This document shows, piece after piece, positions 18,627-28,602 of a DNA stretch of 42,558 bases. The notes beneath the pieces are model-generated. The model was not told where the DNA came from and made no database searches. It saw only the letters and a list, made by a program, of their open reading frames with translations. The stretch comes from Candidatus Methylomirabilis sp. (lineage in GTDB: Bacteria; Patescibacteriota; DYJS01): assembly GCA_020723005.1 (NCBI GenBank), contig DYJS01000003.1, positions 28,836 through 71,393 of the forward strand, written 5' to 3'. How positions within the stretch are numbered: the stretch's first letter is position 1; the number at the start of each line of letters is the position of its first letter. A program made the translations under genes and the position numbers.

Positions 18627-20411
18627 ATGAAAGAGGTTTTAAAAATTGTTTTTGGAACAAAAAAATTCAAATTTTTTTTTGGAATTTTTATTGTTGCGAT
18701 CATTGTTCTTGAGGGTGCAATTATGCAAATTTTTCCAATTGTTGATAGCCAACTTGCAAAAGCAATTCAAGATGTTGCAATAGATGGGTCTGTTGATTGG
18801 AATTTGATAAAAAAATTTTTATTTTTTGTGATTTTGGCACAAGTTTTTTACAAAATTTTTGATGGAGCAATTTGGACTATTGCATCTATTCTAAATAGGA
18901 GTGTTAGGCATGAGACTTTTTTAGCTGGTTTCAGAAAACTTTTATATCATGATGTTGAATTTTTGAATCAAACAAGTTCTGGCGAACTTTTGAGTCGTGT
19001 AAATCGTGCAAGTTATACAATTGCTTCAACTTTTACAGATTCTGCTCAAGCATTTTTTCGAAATATTATTCGTGCAATTGTTTCTTTTGGAGTCACAATT
19101 TTTATCTCTTGGAAAATTGCTTTAGCAATTTTGATGACGGTTATAGTTTATTCTATAATTTACTTAATTCGATTTAAATTAGATAAACCATTTTCAAAAC
19201 AAAGCGAAGAGATTTGGGACAAAGATTTTAGTAGAATTTATGAAGTTATTCCACAGGTAAAACTTACAAAAATTTTTACAAATGAAGAGTTTGAGGAGAA
19301 AAGTTTGCAAAAGTTTAGAGACAAAGATATAAAAATTGAGATGAAACGGCAAGCTTTGTGGAGAGTTGCAAATCTTGCTGAACTTATTTTAGTAACAATT
19401 CCAACAACTTTTATAAAATTTTTTGGTGCATATTTAGCTTTAAAGGGTGAATTTGGAATTGGCACTTTTATTCTTTTATATGGAATGATTTTAAATGTTC
19501 AAAATCCTTTTTGGGTGATAAATTGGTTTATTTGGGAATTTCAATGGACATTGGAACGAGCAAAAAAATATACTGAAATTTTAAAATCTGAACCAAAAAT
19601 TCTTGATCCAGAAAATCCAAAAATTTTGGAAAATGCAAACGAGTCAATTGAATTTAAAAATGTTTCTTTCAAATTTGGGGATTCCGAGAAAAAAGTTTTA
19701 GATGGATTAAATATGAAGTTTGAAGGTGGTAAAATCACTGCACTGATTGGAAAATCTGGTAGTGGAAAAACTATAATTACAAATTTGATTTGTAGATTTT
19801 ATGATCCAGAAAGTGGGGAAATTTTGATTGGAAAAGAGAATATTAAAAATTTTTCACAAAAAAATTTGCGGGAAAATATCGGTTTAGTTCTGCAAGATTC
19901 TTATGTTTTTTCTGGAACTATTGCGGAAAATTTGCGATATGCAAAACAAGATGCAAATAAAAATGAAATTGTTGAAGCTTTAAAAAAAGCGAATGCTTGG
20001 GATTTTGTGGAAAAATTTGAGAAAAAAATTGATACAGAAATTGGAGAAAGGGGGGTAAAACTTTCTGGAGGTCAGAGACAGAGAATTTCTTTGGCTCGTG
20101 CAATTCTCAAAAATCCAAAAATTTTAATTCTTGACGAAGCTACAAATGCACTGGATTCTGAAAGTGAAAAATTGGTTCAAGATTCTTTGCAAAAATTTAT
20201 GAAAGGGCGAACCGTCATAATTATTGCACATAGGCTCTCCACAATCAATAATGCTGATAAAATTTATGTTTTGGATGAAGGAAAGATTGTTGAAGAAGGA
20301 AATCATAAAACTTTAGTCTCTAAAAATGGAGTTTATAAAATGCTTTACGATATTCAATCAGGTGGATTTATCGAGCGGAAAAGGATTTTGGAAGAATATG
20401 AAATGGAATAA
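18627..20411 (+). CDS. ABC exporter, fused membrane and ATPase domains (MsbA/LmrA-like)
   Basis: N-terminal six-TM region; Walker A ALIGKSGSGKT, signature LSGGQRQRISLARAIL, Walker B ILILDEATNALD, H-loop IIAHRLSTI. Confidence 0.94.
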   Translation: MKEVLKIVFGTKKFKFFFGIFIVAIIVLEGAIMQIFPIVDSQLAKAIQDVAIDGSVDWNLIKKFLFFVILAQVFYKIFDGAIWTIASILNRSVRHETFLAGFRKLLYHDVEFLNQTSSGELLSRVNRASYTIASTFTDSAQAFFRNIIRAIVSFGVTIFISWKIALAILMTVIVYSIIYLIRFKLDKPFSKQSEEIWDKDFSRIYEVIPQVKLTKIFTNEEFEEKSLQKFRDKDIKIEMKRQALWRVANLAELILVTIPTTFIKFFGAYLALKGEFGIGTFILLYGMILNVQNPFWVINWFIWEFQWTLERAKKYTEILKSEPKILDPENPKILENANESIEFKNVSFKFGDSEKKVLDGLNMKFEGGKITALIGKSGSGKTIITNLICRFYDPESGEILIGKENIKNFSQKNLRENIGLVLQDSYVFSGTIAENLRYAKQDANKNEIVEALKKANAWDFVEKFEKKIDTEIGERGVKLSGGQRQRISLARAILKNPKILILDEATNALDSESEKLVQDSLQKFMKGRTVIIIAHRLSTINNADKIYVLDEGKIVEEGNHKTLVSKNGVYKMLYDIQSGGFIERKRILEEYEME

Positions 20412-20507
20412 AATTTTGTAAAAAAGAATTTTGTTTTTTAAACAACATTTAAATAAAATTTTGTATTATACCTAAAAATTTAGAAATAGATTTTTAAAAT
20501 ATGAAGA

Positions 20508-20741
20508 TTATATTTCTCCAGAAAGAATTCCATTTAAAAGTGCAATTGAATTTTTTTCTATTATATCTTGGTAAATTCTTGAAGAGAGAATAAGAATATA
20601 AATTGTTTCTGTTAAATTTGATTGAAGATTTGGAAGATTTTTTCCATTAATTTGAACAGAAAAACCTGAATCGGTTAAAAATTCAATTGATTCATTTTGA
20701 AAATTTTTAATGCTAGATTTTAAAACTTGGTAGATATCCAT
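20508..20741 (-). CDS. Hypothetical 77-aa protein next to mreB
   Basis: Complete ORF 19 nt downstream of mreB on the same strand; no family recognised. Confidence 0.5.
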   Translation of the reverse strand: MDIYQVLKSSIKNFQNESIEFLTDSGFSVQINGKNLPNLQSNLTETIYILILSSRIYQDIIEKNSIALLNGILSGEI

Positions 20742-20760
20742 TTTTTAAAATTTAAATTTT

Positions 20761-21762
20761 TTAATTTACACTTCTTTTGTAATATTCCAAATTTTCCAAA
20801 GCAACACCAGTTCCTTTTGCAACACAAAATTGAGTATCATTTGCAACAAAAACAGGAACATGAAGAAGGTTTGATAAAAATTTATCTAAATTTCTTAATT
20901 TTCCACTCCCTCCAGTTAGATAAATTCCATTATCAATAAGATCTGCAGAGATTTCTGGTGGAGTTTTTTCCATCACCCATTTTGCAGATTGAAAAATTGA
21001 ATTTAAATTTTCTTCTAATGCTTTTGCAATTTCGTTTGAATTTATCTCTATAGATTTTGGTAAACCAGAAAGAAGATCTCTTCCTTTAATTTCCATTGTT
21101 ATATTTTCTTCTTTTGGAAGTTCAATAGCTGTCCCAATTGTAATTTTTATTTTTTCTGCAGTTTGGTCTCCAATTGCGATATTGTAATTTTTTCGAATAT
21201 GAGATGCAATTGTTTCGTCAAATGTATCTCCAGCAACACGAAGAGAGGTTGCAACAAGAATTCCACCAAGTGAAATCGTTGCAATTTCAGCAGTTCCACC
21301 ACCGATATTTATTATCATATTTCCAATTGGTTCTCCTACTGGAAGTCCAGCTCCAATTGCTGCGGCAAGTGGTTCTTTGATTAAAAAAACTTTTCCAGCT
21401 CCAGCTTCAAGAGCAGCATCAATCACAGCTTTTCTCTCAGTTGAAGTTGCACCAACAGGAATTGAAATCATCACATCTGGTTTTACAAGCCAAAAATTCC
21501 CCATTGCACGATTGATAAAATAGCGAAGCATTGCAAGTGTAATACGATAATCTGCAATCACGCCACTTCGAAGTGGACGAAAAGCAGTAATATCGTCAGG
21601 AGTTTTTCCAATCATATCTTTTGCTTTGTTTCCAACTGCTAAAACTGTGTTATTTCTGGAAACAGCAACAACAGAGGGTTCGTTTGCAACAACACCTTTG
21701 CCTCTAACATATACCATCACATTTGCAGTTCCAAGATCAATACCAATAATTTTTTTCCACAT
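20761..21762 (-). CDS. mreB: Rod shape-determining protein MreB
   Basis: IGIDLGTANVMVYVRGKGVVANEPSVVA, RPLRSGVIADY, NIGGGTAEIATISLGG, ISIPVGATSTERKAVIDAALEAGA. Confidence 0.96.
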   Translation of the reverse strand: MWKKIIGIDLGTANVMVYVRGKGVVANEPSVVAVSRNNTVLAVGNKAKDMIGKTPDDITAFRPLRSGVIADYRITLAMLRYFINRAMGNFWLVKPDVMISIPVGATSTERKAVIDAALEAGAGKVFLIKEPLAAAIGAGLPVGEPIGNMIINIGGGTAEIATISLGGILVATSLRVAGDTFDETIASHIRKNYNIAIGDQTAEKIKITIGTAIELPKEENITMEIKGRDLLSGLPKSIEINSNEIAKALEENLNSIFQSAKWVMEKTPPEISADLIDNGIYLTGGSGKLRNLDKFLSNLLHVPVFVANDTQFCVAKGTGVALENLEYYKRSVN

Positions 21763-21870
21763 TACAAATCTTTTTAATTGGTTTTTTTGCTAAAAAAAAT
21801 TTTTATTAAATCAATAATTTTAAAATTTTTTAAGCAAAAACTTTCTAAATTTAAAATAAAAATTTATCAA

Positions 21871-23058
21871 CTAAATTAGCTTTTCTAAAGATGAGAAAAT
21901 TTTTTTTGTTGATTTTTCCCAACTAAATCGTTTTAAATTTTCTCTTCCAGAAAAAATCATCTTTTTTTGTAAATCTGAATCTTTTAAAACTTTTTTTAAA
22001 ACATCTGTTGCTTCATTTAAATTTTTTGGTGAAAAATATCTTGCAGAATCTCCTCCAATTTCTGGAAGACTAGAAGAATTTGAAGAAACAACAGGAAGAT
22101 CAAAACTCATTCCTTCTAGAAGTGGAATTCCAAAACCTTCAAAAAGGGATGGATGAAAAAGAATAGCAGAATTTTTTAGTAAAATATGAAGATCAAAATT
22201 TTTTGTAAAACCAAGAAAAATTGCATCAAAATTCTCCTTAAAATTATTTTTTAAATCACTTTCTGTAAAATCATCAAAAAACTTTACTTTCAAATTTTTC
22301 TCTTTTGCAACTCTTAAAATCTCTGTATTGTTTAGACAAATCTTTCCAGCAAAAACAAATTTAAAATTTTTAAAATCTAAACTCCCCCTTTTTAAGTTTG
22401 ACAAAACTTCTAAAGCAAATCTCCAGTTCTTTTTCTCCTCAACTCTTCCAATAATTGTTGCAAAATTTTTTGATTCAAGAGAAAATTTTTGTAAAAAAAC
22501 CTTTTCATCATTTTGTGAAACTTTTTGATTCACTAAATCGCTTGCAAATCCAAGATGTACAACTTGAACTTTTTTTTCTTCTGCTCCAAAAAATTTTATT
22601 AAATCGTCTTTTGCATTTTTTGAATCTGTAAAAATTAAATCAGATCTTTTTACTGCAAGAAAAGTTGAAAAATTTTGATAAAAAATCTCTTTTTTAGAGT
22701 AGCTTTCTGGAGTATATTTCCAACCAAGATCGTAGATTGTGATTGCATTTTTTCTGCCTAAAAAAAGTGGAAAAGTGTGTGATGGAATGTATAAAACATC
22801 TGGTTTATTTTTTAAAACCTCAAAGCTCAATTCTTTTAAAGTCCAAAAGTTTTTGTTCTCCAAAATTTTAATTTCAGAATTTTCTGGCAAAAACAATTTT
22901 TCTTCCTCGTTTAAAGGTTTTGAAAGATAAATTCTGTATAAAAAATCTTTATTAACAAATTTTTTAAAATTTTTAAAAAGTTCAAAAGAGAAATTCTCTG
23001 TTCCTGTTCGTGGAAATTTGAAAGCTCGGGAGAAATCAACTCCAATAATTTTTGTCAT
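21871..23058 (-). CDS. Glycosyltransferase family 4-like
   Basis: GT-B fold pattern: FATIIGRVEEKKN, ILFHPSLFEGFGIPLLEGMSFDLPVVSSNSSSLPEIGGDSARYF. Confidence 0.9.
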   Translation of the reverse strand: MTKIIGVDFSRAFKFPRTGTENFSFELFKNFKKFVNKDFLYRIYLSKPLNEEEKLFLPENSEIKILENKNFWTLKELSFEVLKNKPDVLYIPSHTFPLFLGRKNAITIYDLGWKYTPESYSKKEIFYQNFSTFLAVKRSDLIFTDSKNAKDDLIKFFGAEEKKVQVVHLGFASDLVNQKVSQNDEKVFLQKFSLESKNFATIIGRVEEKKNWRFALEVLSNLKRGSLDFKNFKFVFAGKICLNNTEILRVAKEKNLKVKFFDDFTESDLKNNFKENFDAIFLGFTKNFDLHILLKNSAILFHPSLFEGFGIPLLEGMSFDLPVVSSNSSSLPEIGGDSARYFSPKNLNEATDVLKKVLKDSDLQKKMIFSGRENLKRFSWEKSTKKIFSSLEKLI

Positions 23059-23089
23059 AAAAAAATTTTCATTCAGAATCTAAAAATTT

Positions 23090-24472
23090 TTGAAAATTTG
23101 TCATCAATTAAAATTGGACTTTTTTTGCCTAAATTTTAGAAATTTTTTGATAAAAATTTTTTTGAAACTCATTATTGATGCAACAACAACACAAGATCAG
23201 ATGGCATTTCATGGTGTTGGTCAATACACAAAAAATGTGCTACTTAAAATGTTCGAACTTGACTTAAAAACTGATTTTAGAGTTTTACTTTTTAATGCTC
23301 CCTCAATTTTAGATAAATTTTTATCAAATTTTTCAAATGTAAAAATTGAACGAATTGGTGCATTGAGACAAAACAATTTTTTAAATTTTTTTTGGTGGAA
23401 AAGAGAATTTTTGCCAAAAATCTATGAAATTTTGCAAGAAAATTCAAATGAAAAAGATATAAAATTTTTTCAGCCGTATTTTTGGCGAGGAATTCCAAGT
23501 AAAATTTTACCAACAATTTTGATGATTCACGATATGAATTTGCCAATCTTTAACATCTATTCACAACAAGGTTTTTTTCAAAATCAAATTCGAAAATTTC
23601 AATATTGGAAAGAATTAAATAAATCAAAATTTTGCGAATCTATCATCACAAACTCGAAAAACACAACTAGGGATTTTTTGAAATTTTTTCCAAAATTTGA
23701 TAAAAACAGAATTCACTCAATTCATCTTGGAATTGATTTAATTCAAAAAGATATTGATTTATTGCAAAATAAAAAATTACCAAGAGACCTATTTGAAAAA
23801 AAATATGCAATTTATCTTGGTGGTGGAATTACAAAAAACAAAAATTCCGAAGGAGTTTTGAGAGGTTTTGCAAAATTTTTGGAAATTATCAAAAAAGATT
23901 TTATGGTGAGCAGATCAATTGATTATAACGAGTCTGTCGAATCACACAAATTGTCAGAAGAATATTTTGATAGGTCCAAAATGGCAAATTTGGAAAATTT
24001 ACCATACTTGCTGATTGCTGGTGAAATTTTTAATCAAGATCGTCAAGAAGTTTTGGAACTAAAAAATCTTGCAAAAAAATTAGGAATTTCTGAAAATATA
24101 ATTTGGTTTGGAAAATATGAAGATTCTGAAAAATTTTCACTTCTAAAAAATGCATTTGCATTTTTGCATCTTGCATTTTATGAGGGGTTTGGTTTTTCTG
24201 TGGTTGAGGCAATGAGAGCTTGCACCCCAGTTGTTGCTCATAAAAGTTTGGTTTATGAAGAAATTATTCAAAATTCAGATTCACTTGTTGATGGAGAAAA
24301 TGAAAATGAAGTTGCAGAAAAACTTTTGAAAATTTGGAACGATGAAAATTTTGCAAAAGAAATGGTAGAAAAAAATTACAAAATTTCTTTGGATTATGAC
24401 TGGAAAAAAACGGCAGAGAGGAGTTTAGAGGTGATAAAAATAAATTATAGTCGTTTGATTTATCAAATTTGA
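23090..24472 (+). CDS. Glycosyltransferase family 4-like
   Basis: LIIDATTTQDQMAFHGVGQYTKNVLL at the N-terminus and FLHLAFYEGFGFSVVEAMRACTPVVAH. A TTG at 23162 is a plausible alternative start. Confidence 0.87.
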   Translation: MKICHQLKLDFFCLNFRNFLIKIFLKLIIDATTTQDQMAFHGVGQYTKNVLLKMFELDLKTDFRVLLFNAPSILDKFLSNFSNVKIERIGALRQNNFLNFFWWKREFLPKIYEILQENSNEKDIKFFQPYFWRGIPSKILPTILMIHDMNLPIFNIYSQQGFFQNQIRKFQYWKELNKSKFCESIITNSKNTTRDFLKFFPKFDKNRIHSIHLGIDLIQKDIDLLQNKKLPRDLFEKKYAIYLGGGITKNKNSEGVLRGFAKFLEIIKKDFMVSRSIDYNESVESHKLSEEYFDRSKMANLENLPYLLIAGEIFNQDRQEVLELKNLAKKLGISENIIWFGKYEDSEKFSLLKNAFAFLHLAFYEGFGFSVVEAMRACTPVVAHKSLVYEEIIQNSDSLVDGENENEVAEKLLKIWNDENFAKEMVEKNYKISLDYDWKKTAERSLEVIKINYSRLIYQI

Positions 24473-24503
24473 AAATTTGAAAATTTAGGATTTAATTTTT
24501 AAA

Positions 24504-24673
24504 ATGATAAAAGTTGGAATTGAGGGAACTGGTTTTATTTATCATACATTCAGGTATTTAATGGCTTGAAAGACCAAAAGTTGTTGCAGTTTGTAAACAA
24601 AATTTTATTAAATCAAAAAATTTCTGAAGAAAATTTTATCATTGATGAAATTCCAATTGTTCAAAAGCTGTGA
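24504..24673 (+). pseudogene. Decayed fragment, possibly Gfo/Idh/MocA-type oxidoreductase N-terminus
   Basis: MIKVGIEGTGFIYHTFRYLMA-TGA (frame 0), WLERPKVVAVCKQNFIKSKNF (frame +1), SEENFIIDEIPIVQKL-TGA (frame +2). Confidence 0.45.
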
Positions 24674-24694
24674 AAATTTTAAAAAATTAAGTTT

Positions 24695-25507
24695 ATGAAA
24701 AATATTTTTTTTGAGTATCTACGGAAATTAGAAAAGGAAATTTCCAATTTGCCAAAATATAAAACAGAATTTAATTTGGAAATTACAAAAGAGAAAACAA
24801 AGCTTAAAAGTTTTGGTGTGATCTATTCCGAAGTAAATAAAATAAAATTTAAAAACTTTTTTTCAGAATTTCTAAAAACTGAAAAATCTGATTTGAAAAA
24901 GAAAAGTAATAATTTTAAACTTTTAAAGAAATTTGAACTTTTAGAATTTTTTTGGCAAAATTCTGTTTATCTAGAAGTTTTGGTTTGGATATTAAAGCAG
25001 ATTTCGAAATTTCCAATTGAGTTTTTACAAAACAAAAAATTTCATTTAGAAAATTTTCAAGAAAAAGTTGATAACTGGGTTTTGAGCGATATGTTAAGCA
25101 GTATTTTTTCCAAAATCTTGGAATTTGAATATCAAAATTTTGATGAAAAAATTTTTGAAAATAAAAACTCTTTTTTTCATATTTTAGAAAATTGGAATAA
25201 ATCAAATTCTCCTTGGAAAATTCGCCAATCTCTAGTATCTTTGTTGTATTATTCTGAAAGTAGAAAAAAATTTTTATCATATGAAATTTTAATTTCTTTT
25301 GTTTTGCCACACTTAAATTTTTCCCACTATTATCTTCAAAAAGGGATTGGTTGGATAATTCGAGAGATATTTAATCTTTATCCCAAGGAAACTTTTCTGT
25401 TTTTACAAAATTTTGCAAAAGAAATTTCGTCAACAGCTTGGTTTGCTTCCACAGAAAAATTATCAACTTCACAAAAAAGTCTTTTGATGAAGATTAGAAA
25501 AAGTTAA
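24695..25507 (+). CDS. AlkD-like DNA alkylation repair (HEAT-repeat) protein
   Basis: VDNWVLSDMLSSI, SPWKIRQSLVSLLYY, QKGIGWIIREIFNLYPKETFLFLQNFAKEISSTAWFASTEKLS resemble conserved AlkD-family blocks. Confidence 0.75.
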   Translation: MKNIFFEYLRKLEKEISNLPKYKTEFNLEITKEKTKLKSFGVIYSEVNKIKFKNFFSEFLKTEKSDLKKKSNNFKLLKKFELLEFFWQNSVYLEVLVWILKQISKFPIEFLQNKKFHLENFQEKVDNWVLSDMLSSIFSKILEFEYQNFDEKIFENKNSFFHILENWNKSNSPWKIRQSLVSLLYYSESRKKFLSYEILISFVLPHLNFSHYYLQKGIGWIIREIFNLYPKETFLFLQNFAKEISSTAWFASTEKLSTSQKSLLMKIRKS

Positions 25508-25592
25508 TTTTTTGAAAAATCTTCGTTGATTAAAAAATTTTTTAATTTAGAAAAATTTTGCAATTTGAAAAAATCTGAAAATTGATGATGCA

Positions 25593-26408
25593 GTGATATT
25601 TTCAAAACGAAATGTTAAAAAAGAGTGGCTAAAAGAATTGCTACCAATTTTTTGGACTATATCAAAATTTTTATCTGTTTTTTCAATATTCTATTTTTTT
25701 CTTTTTTCTGGATTTTTTTCTGTTTCAGAGATCACAATTTTTGGTGATAAAGTTTTGTCCGAAATAGATATTTATTCTGATTTTTTTCCAACCAGTCAAA
25801 ACAAAATTGCATTTTTGCAAACAAAAAAAAATATTATTTTTCTTAACACGAAGTCTTTAGAAAAAGAGATTTTGAATTCAAAAAGTATTGTTTCTGATAT
25901 TAAAATTGAAAAAAAGTTTCCTAACACTCTTGTTTTTACAATCAAAAAATCTGAGCCTGTTTTGGTTTTAAAATTTTCTAGCAACGATTTTTTAACTATC
26001 AATAAGTTTGGTTTTGGAATGGAAGTTTTCCGTGAAGATGAAGCGAAAAATTTGAATCTTCCTATTTTAAACACTGAAAAAGTTTTCAACCAAAAATTTT
26101 TGGATGGAAAAAATTTGGTAATTGATCCAGAGGTTGTTTTGTTTGTTGCAGAGATAAAATTTTTTATTGAAAATAGGATCGGTTCAAAAGTTTCTGCTGT
26201 AAATTATGATTTTGATTCAAAAGGTAAAATTTTCGATGTTGTTTTAGACGAAAAAATCTCTGTTAAAATATCTTTGGAAATTGGTGCTCGTGAAACGATT
26301 GAAAAGTTAGCAGAAGTTTTTGAAAAAATAGGAAAGGAAAAGATCGTTTCTGTGAATATGACAGTTCCGAAAACTTTTTATGTTGTTTGTAAAAATGGAA
26401 GATGTTAA
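25593..26408 (+). CDS. FtsQ/DivIB-like cell division protein with POTRA domain
   Basis: Single N-terminal TM, then VSEITIFGDKVLSEIDI...SDIKIEKKFPNTLVFTIKKSEPVLVLKF typical of POTRA/FtsQ. Confidence 0.7.
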   Translation: MIFSKRNVKKEWLKELLPIFWTISKFLSVFSIFYFFLFSGFFSVSEITIFGDKVLSEIDIYSDFFPTSQNKIAFLQTKKNIIFLNTKSLEKEILNSKSIVSDIKIEKKFPNTLVFTIKKSEPVLVLKFSSNDFLTINKFGFGMEVFREDEAKNLNLPILNTEKVFNQKFLDGKNLVIDPEVVLFVAEIKFFIENRIGSKVSAVNYDFDSKGKIFDVVLDEKISVKISLEIGARETIEKLAEVFEKIGKEKIVSVNMTVPKTFYVVCKNGRC

Positions 26409-26520
26409 AAAACTTTACTTTGAATAAAAATTTTTTAGTTAGTTCTTTGGAGAGTTTTTTGATCAATTTAAAATTTCTTAAACTTAGGAAGGAAAAATTG
26501 AATAAAAAGTTTTCGCTTAC

Positions 26521-26560
26521 GGGGCGGTAGTTCAGTGGCTCTCACATTTCTCTGATTTTG
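26521..26560 (+). pseudogene. tRNA 5'-half remnant
   Basis: GGGGCGGTAGTTCAGTGG is a tRNA acceptor/D-arm start; the following CTCTCACATTTCTCTGATTTT lacks a complete D-stem, T-arm and 3' acceptor. Confidence 0.5.
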
Positions 26561-26623
26561 AATGAATAAAATGAGTGAAAAATTAGAGAAAAAATATTGA
26601 GCAGATTAAAATTTTTGGTTTAT

Positions 26624-26697
26624 GGGCGAGTAGCTCAGCTGGTTAGAGCACTTCTCTGATAAGGAAGGGGTCGATGGTTCAAGTCCATCCCCGCCCA
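26624..26697 (+). tRNA. tRNA-Ile (anticodon GAT)
   Basis: Cloverleaf read by eye: GGGCGAG acceptor, D-arm GCTC/GAGC, anticodon arm CTTCT-CTGATAA-GGAAG, T-arm GATGG-TTCAAGT-CCATC, 3' CCCGCCC-A. CCA not encoded. Confidence 0.95.
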
Positions 26698-26907
26698 CAT
26701 TTTTTTACAAAATAAAAATATTTACAAAATACTCATCTTTTTATCAGATCTAAGCAATGAAAAAAGATCAATTTCATTTTTTTGTTCATAAATTTTTATA
26801 AAAATTTAATTTATACAAGATACAAAAGATTTGTTATTAAATTATTTAGTAAAATTATATTGATTTATAAGTTAAAAATTTTTAACTGTTTTATGGATTA
26901 AAAATTT

Positions 26908-28335
26908 TTGAAAAAAACTTATTCGATAAAAACCTTTGGTTGTCAGATGAATTTTTCTGATTCAGAAAAGTTGGAAACAATTTTGGAAAGTGAGAATTTT
27001 GAAAAAGTTGATGAAATTTATTCTTCAAAAATTGCAATCATCAATTCTTGTGCTGTGAGAAAATCTAGCGAGGATCGTGCTGTTAATTTGACAAAAGATT
27101 TAAGAAAAAAAAATAAAGATCAGATAATCATTTTTACTGGTTGTGTTGAAGAAAATTTTCGTTCAAAAGATTTGGCAAAAATGATGCCAGATGTGAATGT
27201 TTTTTTACCAATTTCTGAAATGAGCGAGTTGCCAGAGATTTTGCGAAGAGTTGATGAAAATTCTCAAGAATTTATTCCAAAAATTAGAAATTCAGTAAAT
27301 TATTTTTCTATTTCTCCAAAGCTTTCTAGCAAATTTAAAGCATTTGTTCCAATTATGACAGGTTGTGATAAATTTTGCACATATTGTGTTGTGCCAATTA
27401 CTCGTGGCGCAGAAGAAAGTCGTCCTGCTCGTGAAATTATTGATGAGATAAAAATTTTGATAAAAAAAGGTGTAAAAGAGATTACACTTTTAGGTCAGAA
27501 TGTAAATTCATATGGAACTCGTTCTGGTCGTAAAAGTTTAAGTTTTCAAGAGATTTATAAAAAAGGTTTTTGGGCAGAAAACGAAAACTCAAAAACTAAA
27601 ATTCAAAATTTTGAAAATAATGAAAATTTTCATCCATTTTCACAGCTTGTTAAACAGATTTTGGAAGAGATTGATGAATTTTTTTGGTTAAAATTTTTTT
27701 CTCCACATCCAAATGATTTTCATAAAAATTTGATTGAAGTTGCAAAAAATGACGAAAGAATCGCAAGAAGTTTTCATATTCCGCTTCAAAGTGGATCAAA
27801 TAAAGTTTTGGAACTGATGAAAAGACCTCATTCTGCGGATGATGTGTTAAATAAAATTTTGGAGATAAAAAAAGAGATTCCAGATATCACTTTTACGACA
27901 GATATTATTGTTGGTTTTCCAAACGAAACTGAAGAAGATTTTCAAAAAACTTTAAAAATTGTTGAAAAAATTGGTTTTGTGAATATTTTTACTGGAAAAT
28001 TTTCAAAAAGATTTCGTACACCAGCTTGGAATTTTGAAGAGACTTGCGACAATACAGAAAAAAGAAGAAGAGATTTTGTTTTAAATCAACTGCTTGAAAG
28101 TATTACATTAAAACACTCTGAAAGTTTAGTTGGAAAAGAAGTTTTATGTTTGGTGGAAGAGAAATTGCAAGATTTAGAAAATAATCAAAATCAAATTTTT
28201 ATCGGACGGCTAGATTCCGGAAAAAGTGTAGAGTTTTCTATTCAAAGTTCTCAAAATAAAAATTTACAAATTGGAGATTTTGTAAAAGTAAAGATTTTAA
28301 AAGCTGGAATGTGGCGAGTTTGGGGAGAGGTTTAA
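26908..28335 (+). CDS. miaB: tRNA-2-methylthio-N6-dimethylallyladenosine synthase
   Basis: KTFGCQMNFSDSE, radical SAM CDKFCTYCVVPITRGAEESR, LLGQNVNSYG, IPLQSGSNKVLELMKRPH. TTG start. Confidence 0.94.
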   Translation: MKKTYSIKTFGCQMNFSDSEKLETILESENFEKVDEIYSSKIAIINSCAVRKSSEDRAVNLTKDLRKKNKDQIIIFTGCVEENFRSKDLAKMMPDVNVFLPISEMSELPEILRRVDENSQEFIPKIRNSVNYFSISPKLSSKFKAFVPIMTGCDKFCTYCVVPITRGAEESRPAREIIDEIKILIKKGVKEITLLGQNVNSYGTRSGRKSLSFQEIYKKGFWAENENSKTKIQNFENNENFHPFSQLVKQILEEIDEFFWLKFFSPHPNDFHKNLIEVAKNDERIARSFHIPLQSGSNKVLELMKRPHSADDVLNKILEIKKEIPDITFTTDIIVGFPNETEEDFQKTLKIVEKIGFVNIFTGKFSKRFRTPAWNFEETCDNTEKRRRDFVLNQLLESITLKHSESLVGKEVLCLVEEKLQDLENNQNQIFIGRLDSGKSVEFSIQSSQNKNLQIGDFVKVKILKAGMWRVWGEV

Positions 28336-28602
28336 AAAATTTGAAATTTTTCAAGGTTTAAAATTTAGATACTTTTTCAAGGCTTTAAATTTTAAAATTT
28401 TTTCAAGTTTTAAACTTTCCAATTTTCTTAAACTTCTTAAAATTTTTAAACATTAAAACCTCTCTTAATCTTTCAATCTTCCCAATTTTTTCAAAATTTT
28501 TCAAATCTTTAACTTAAAAATTTTTTTAAAAACTTCAATTTTTTTAATTTTCTTGACTTCATTTTTTTTTTCTAAAAAACAAATGAAAAAATTCGTTAAA
28601 AA

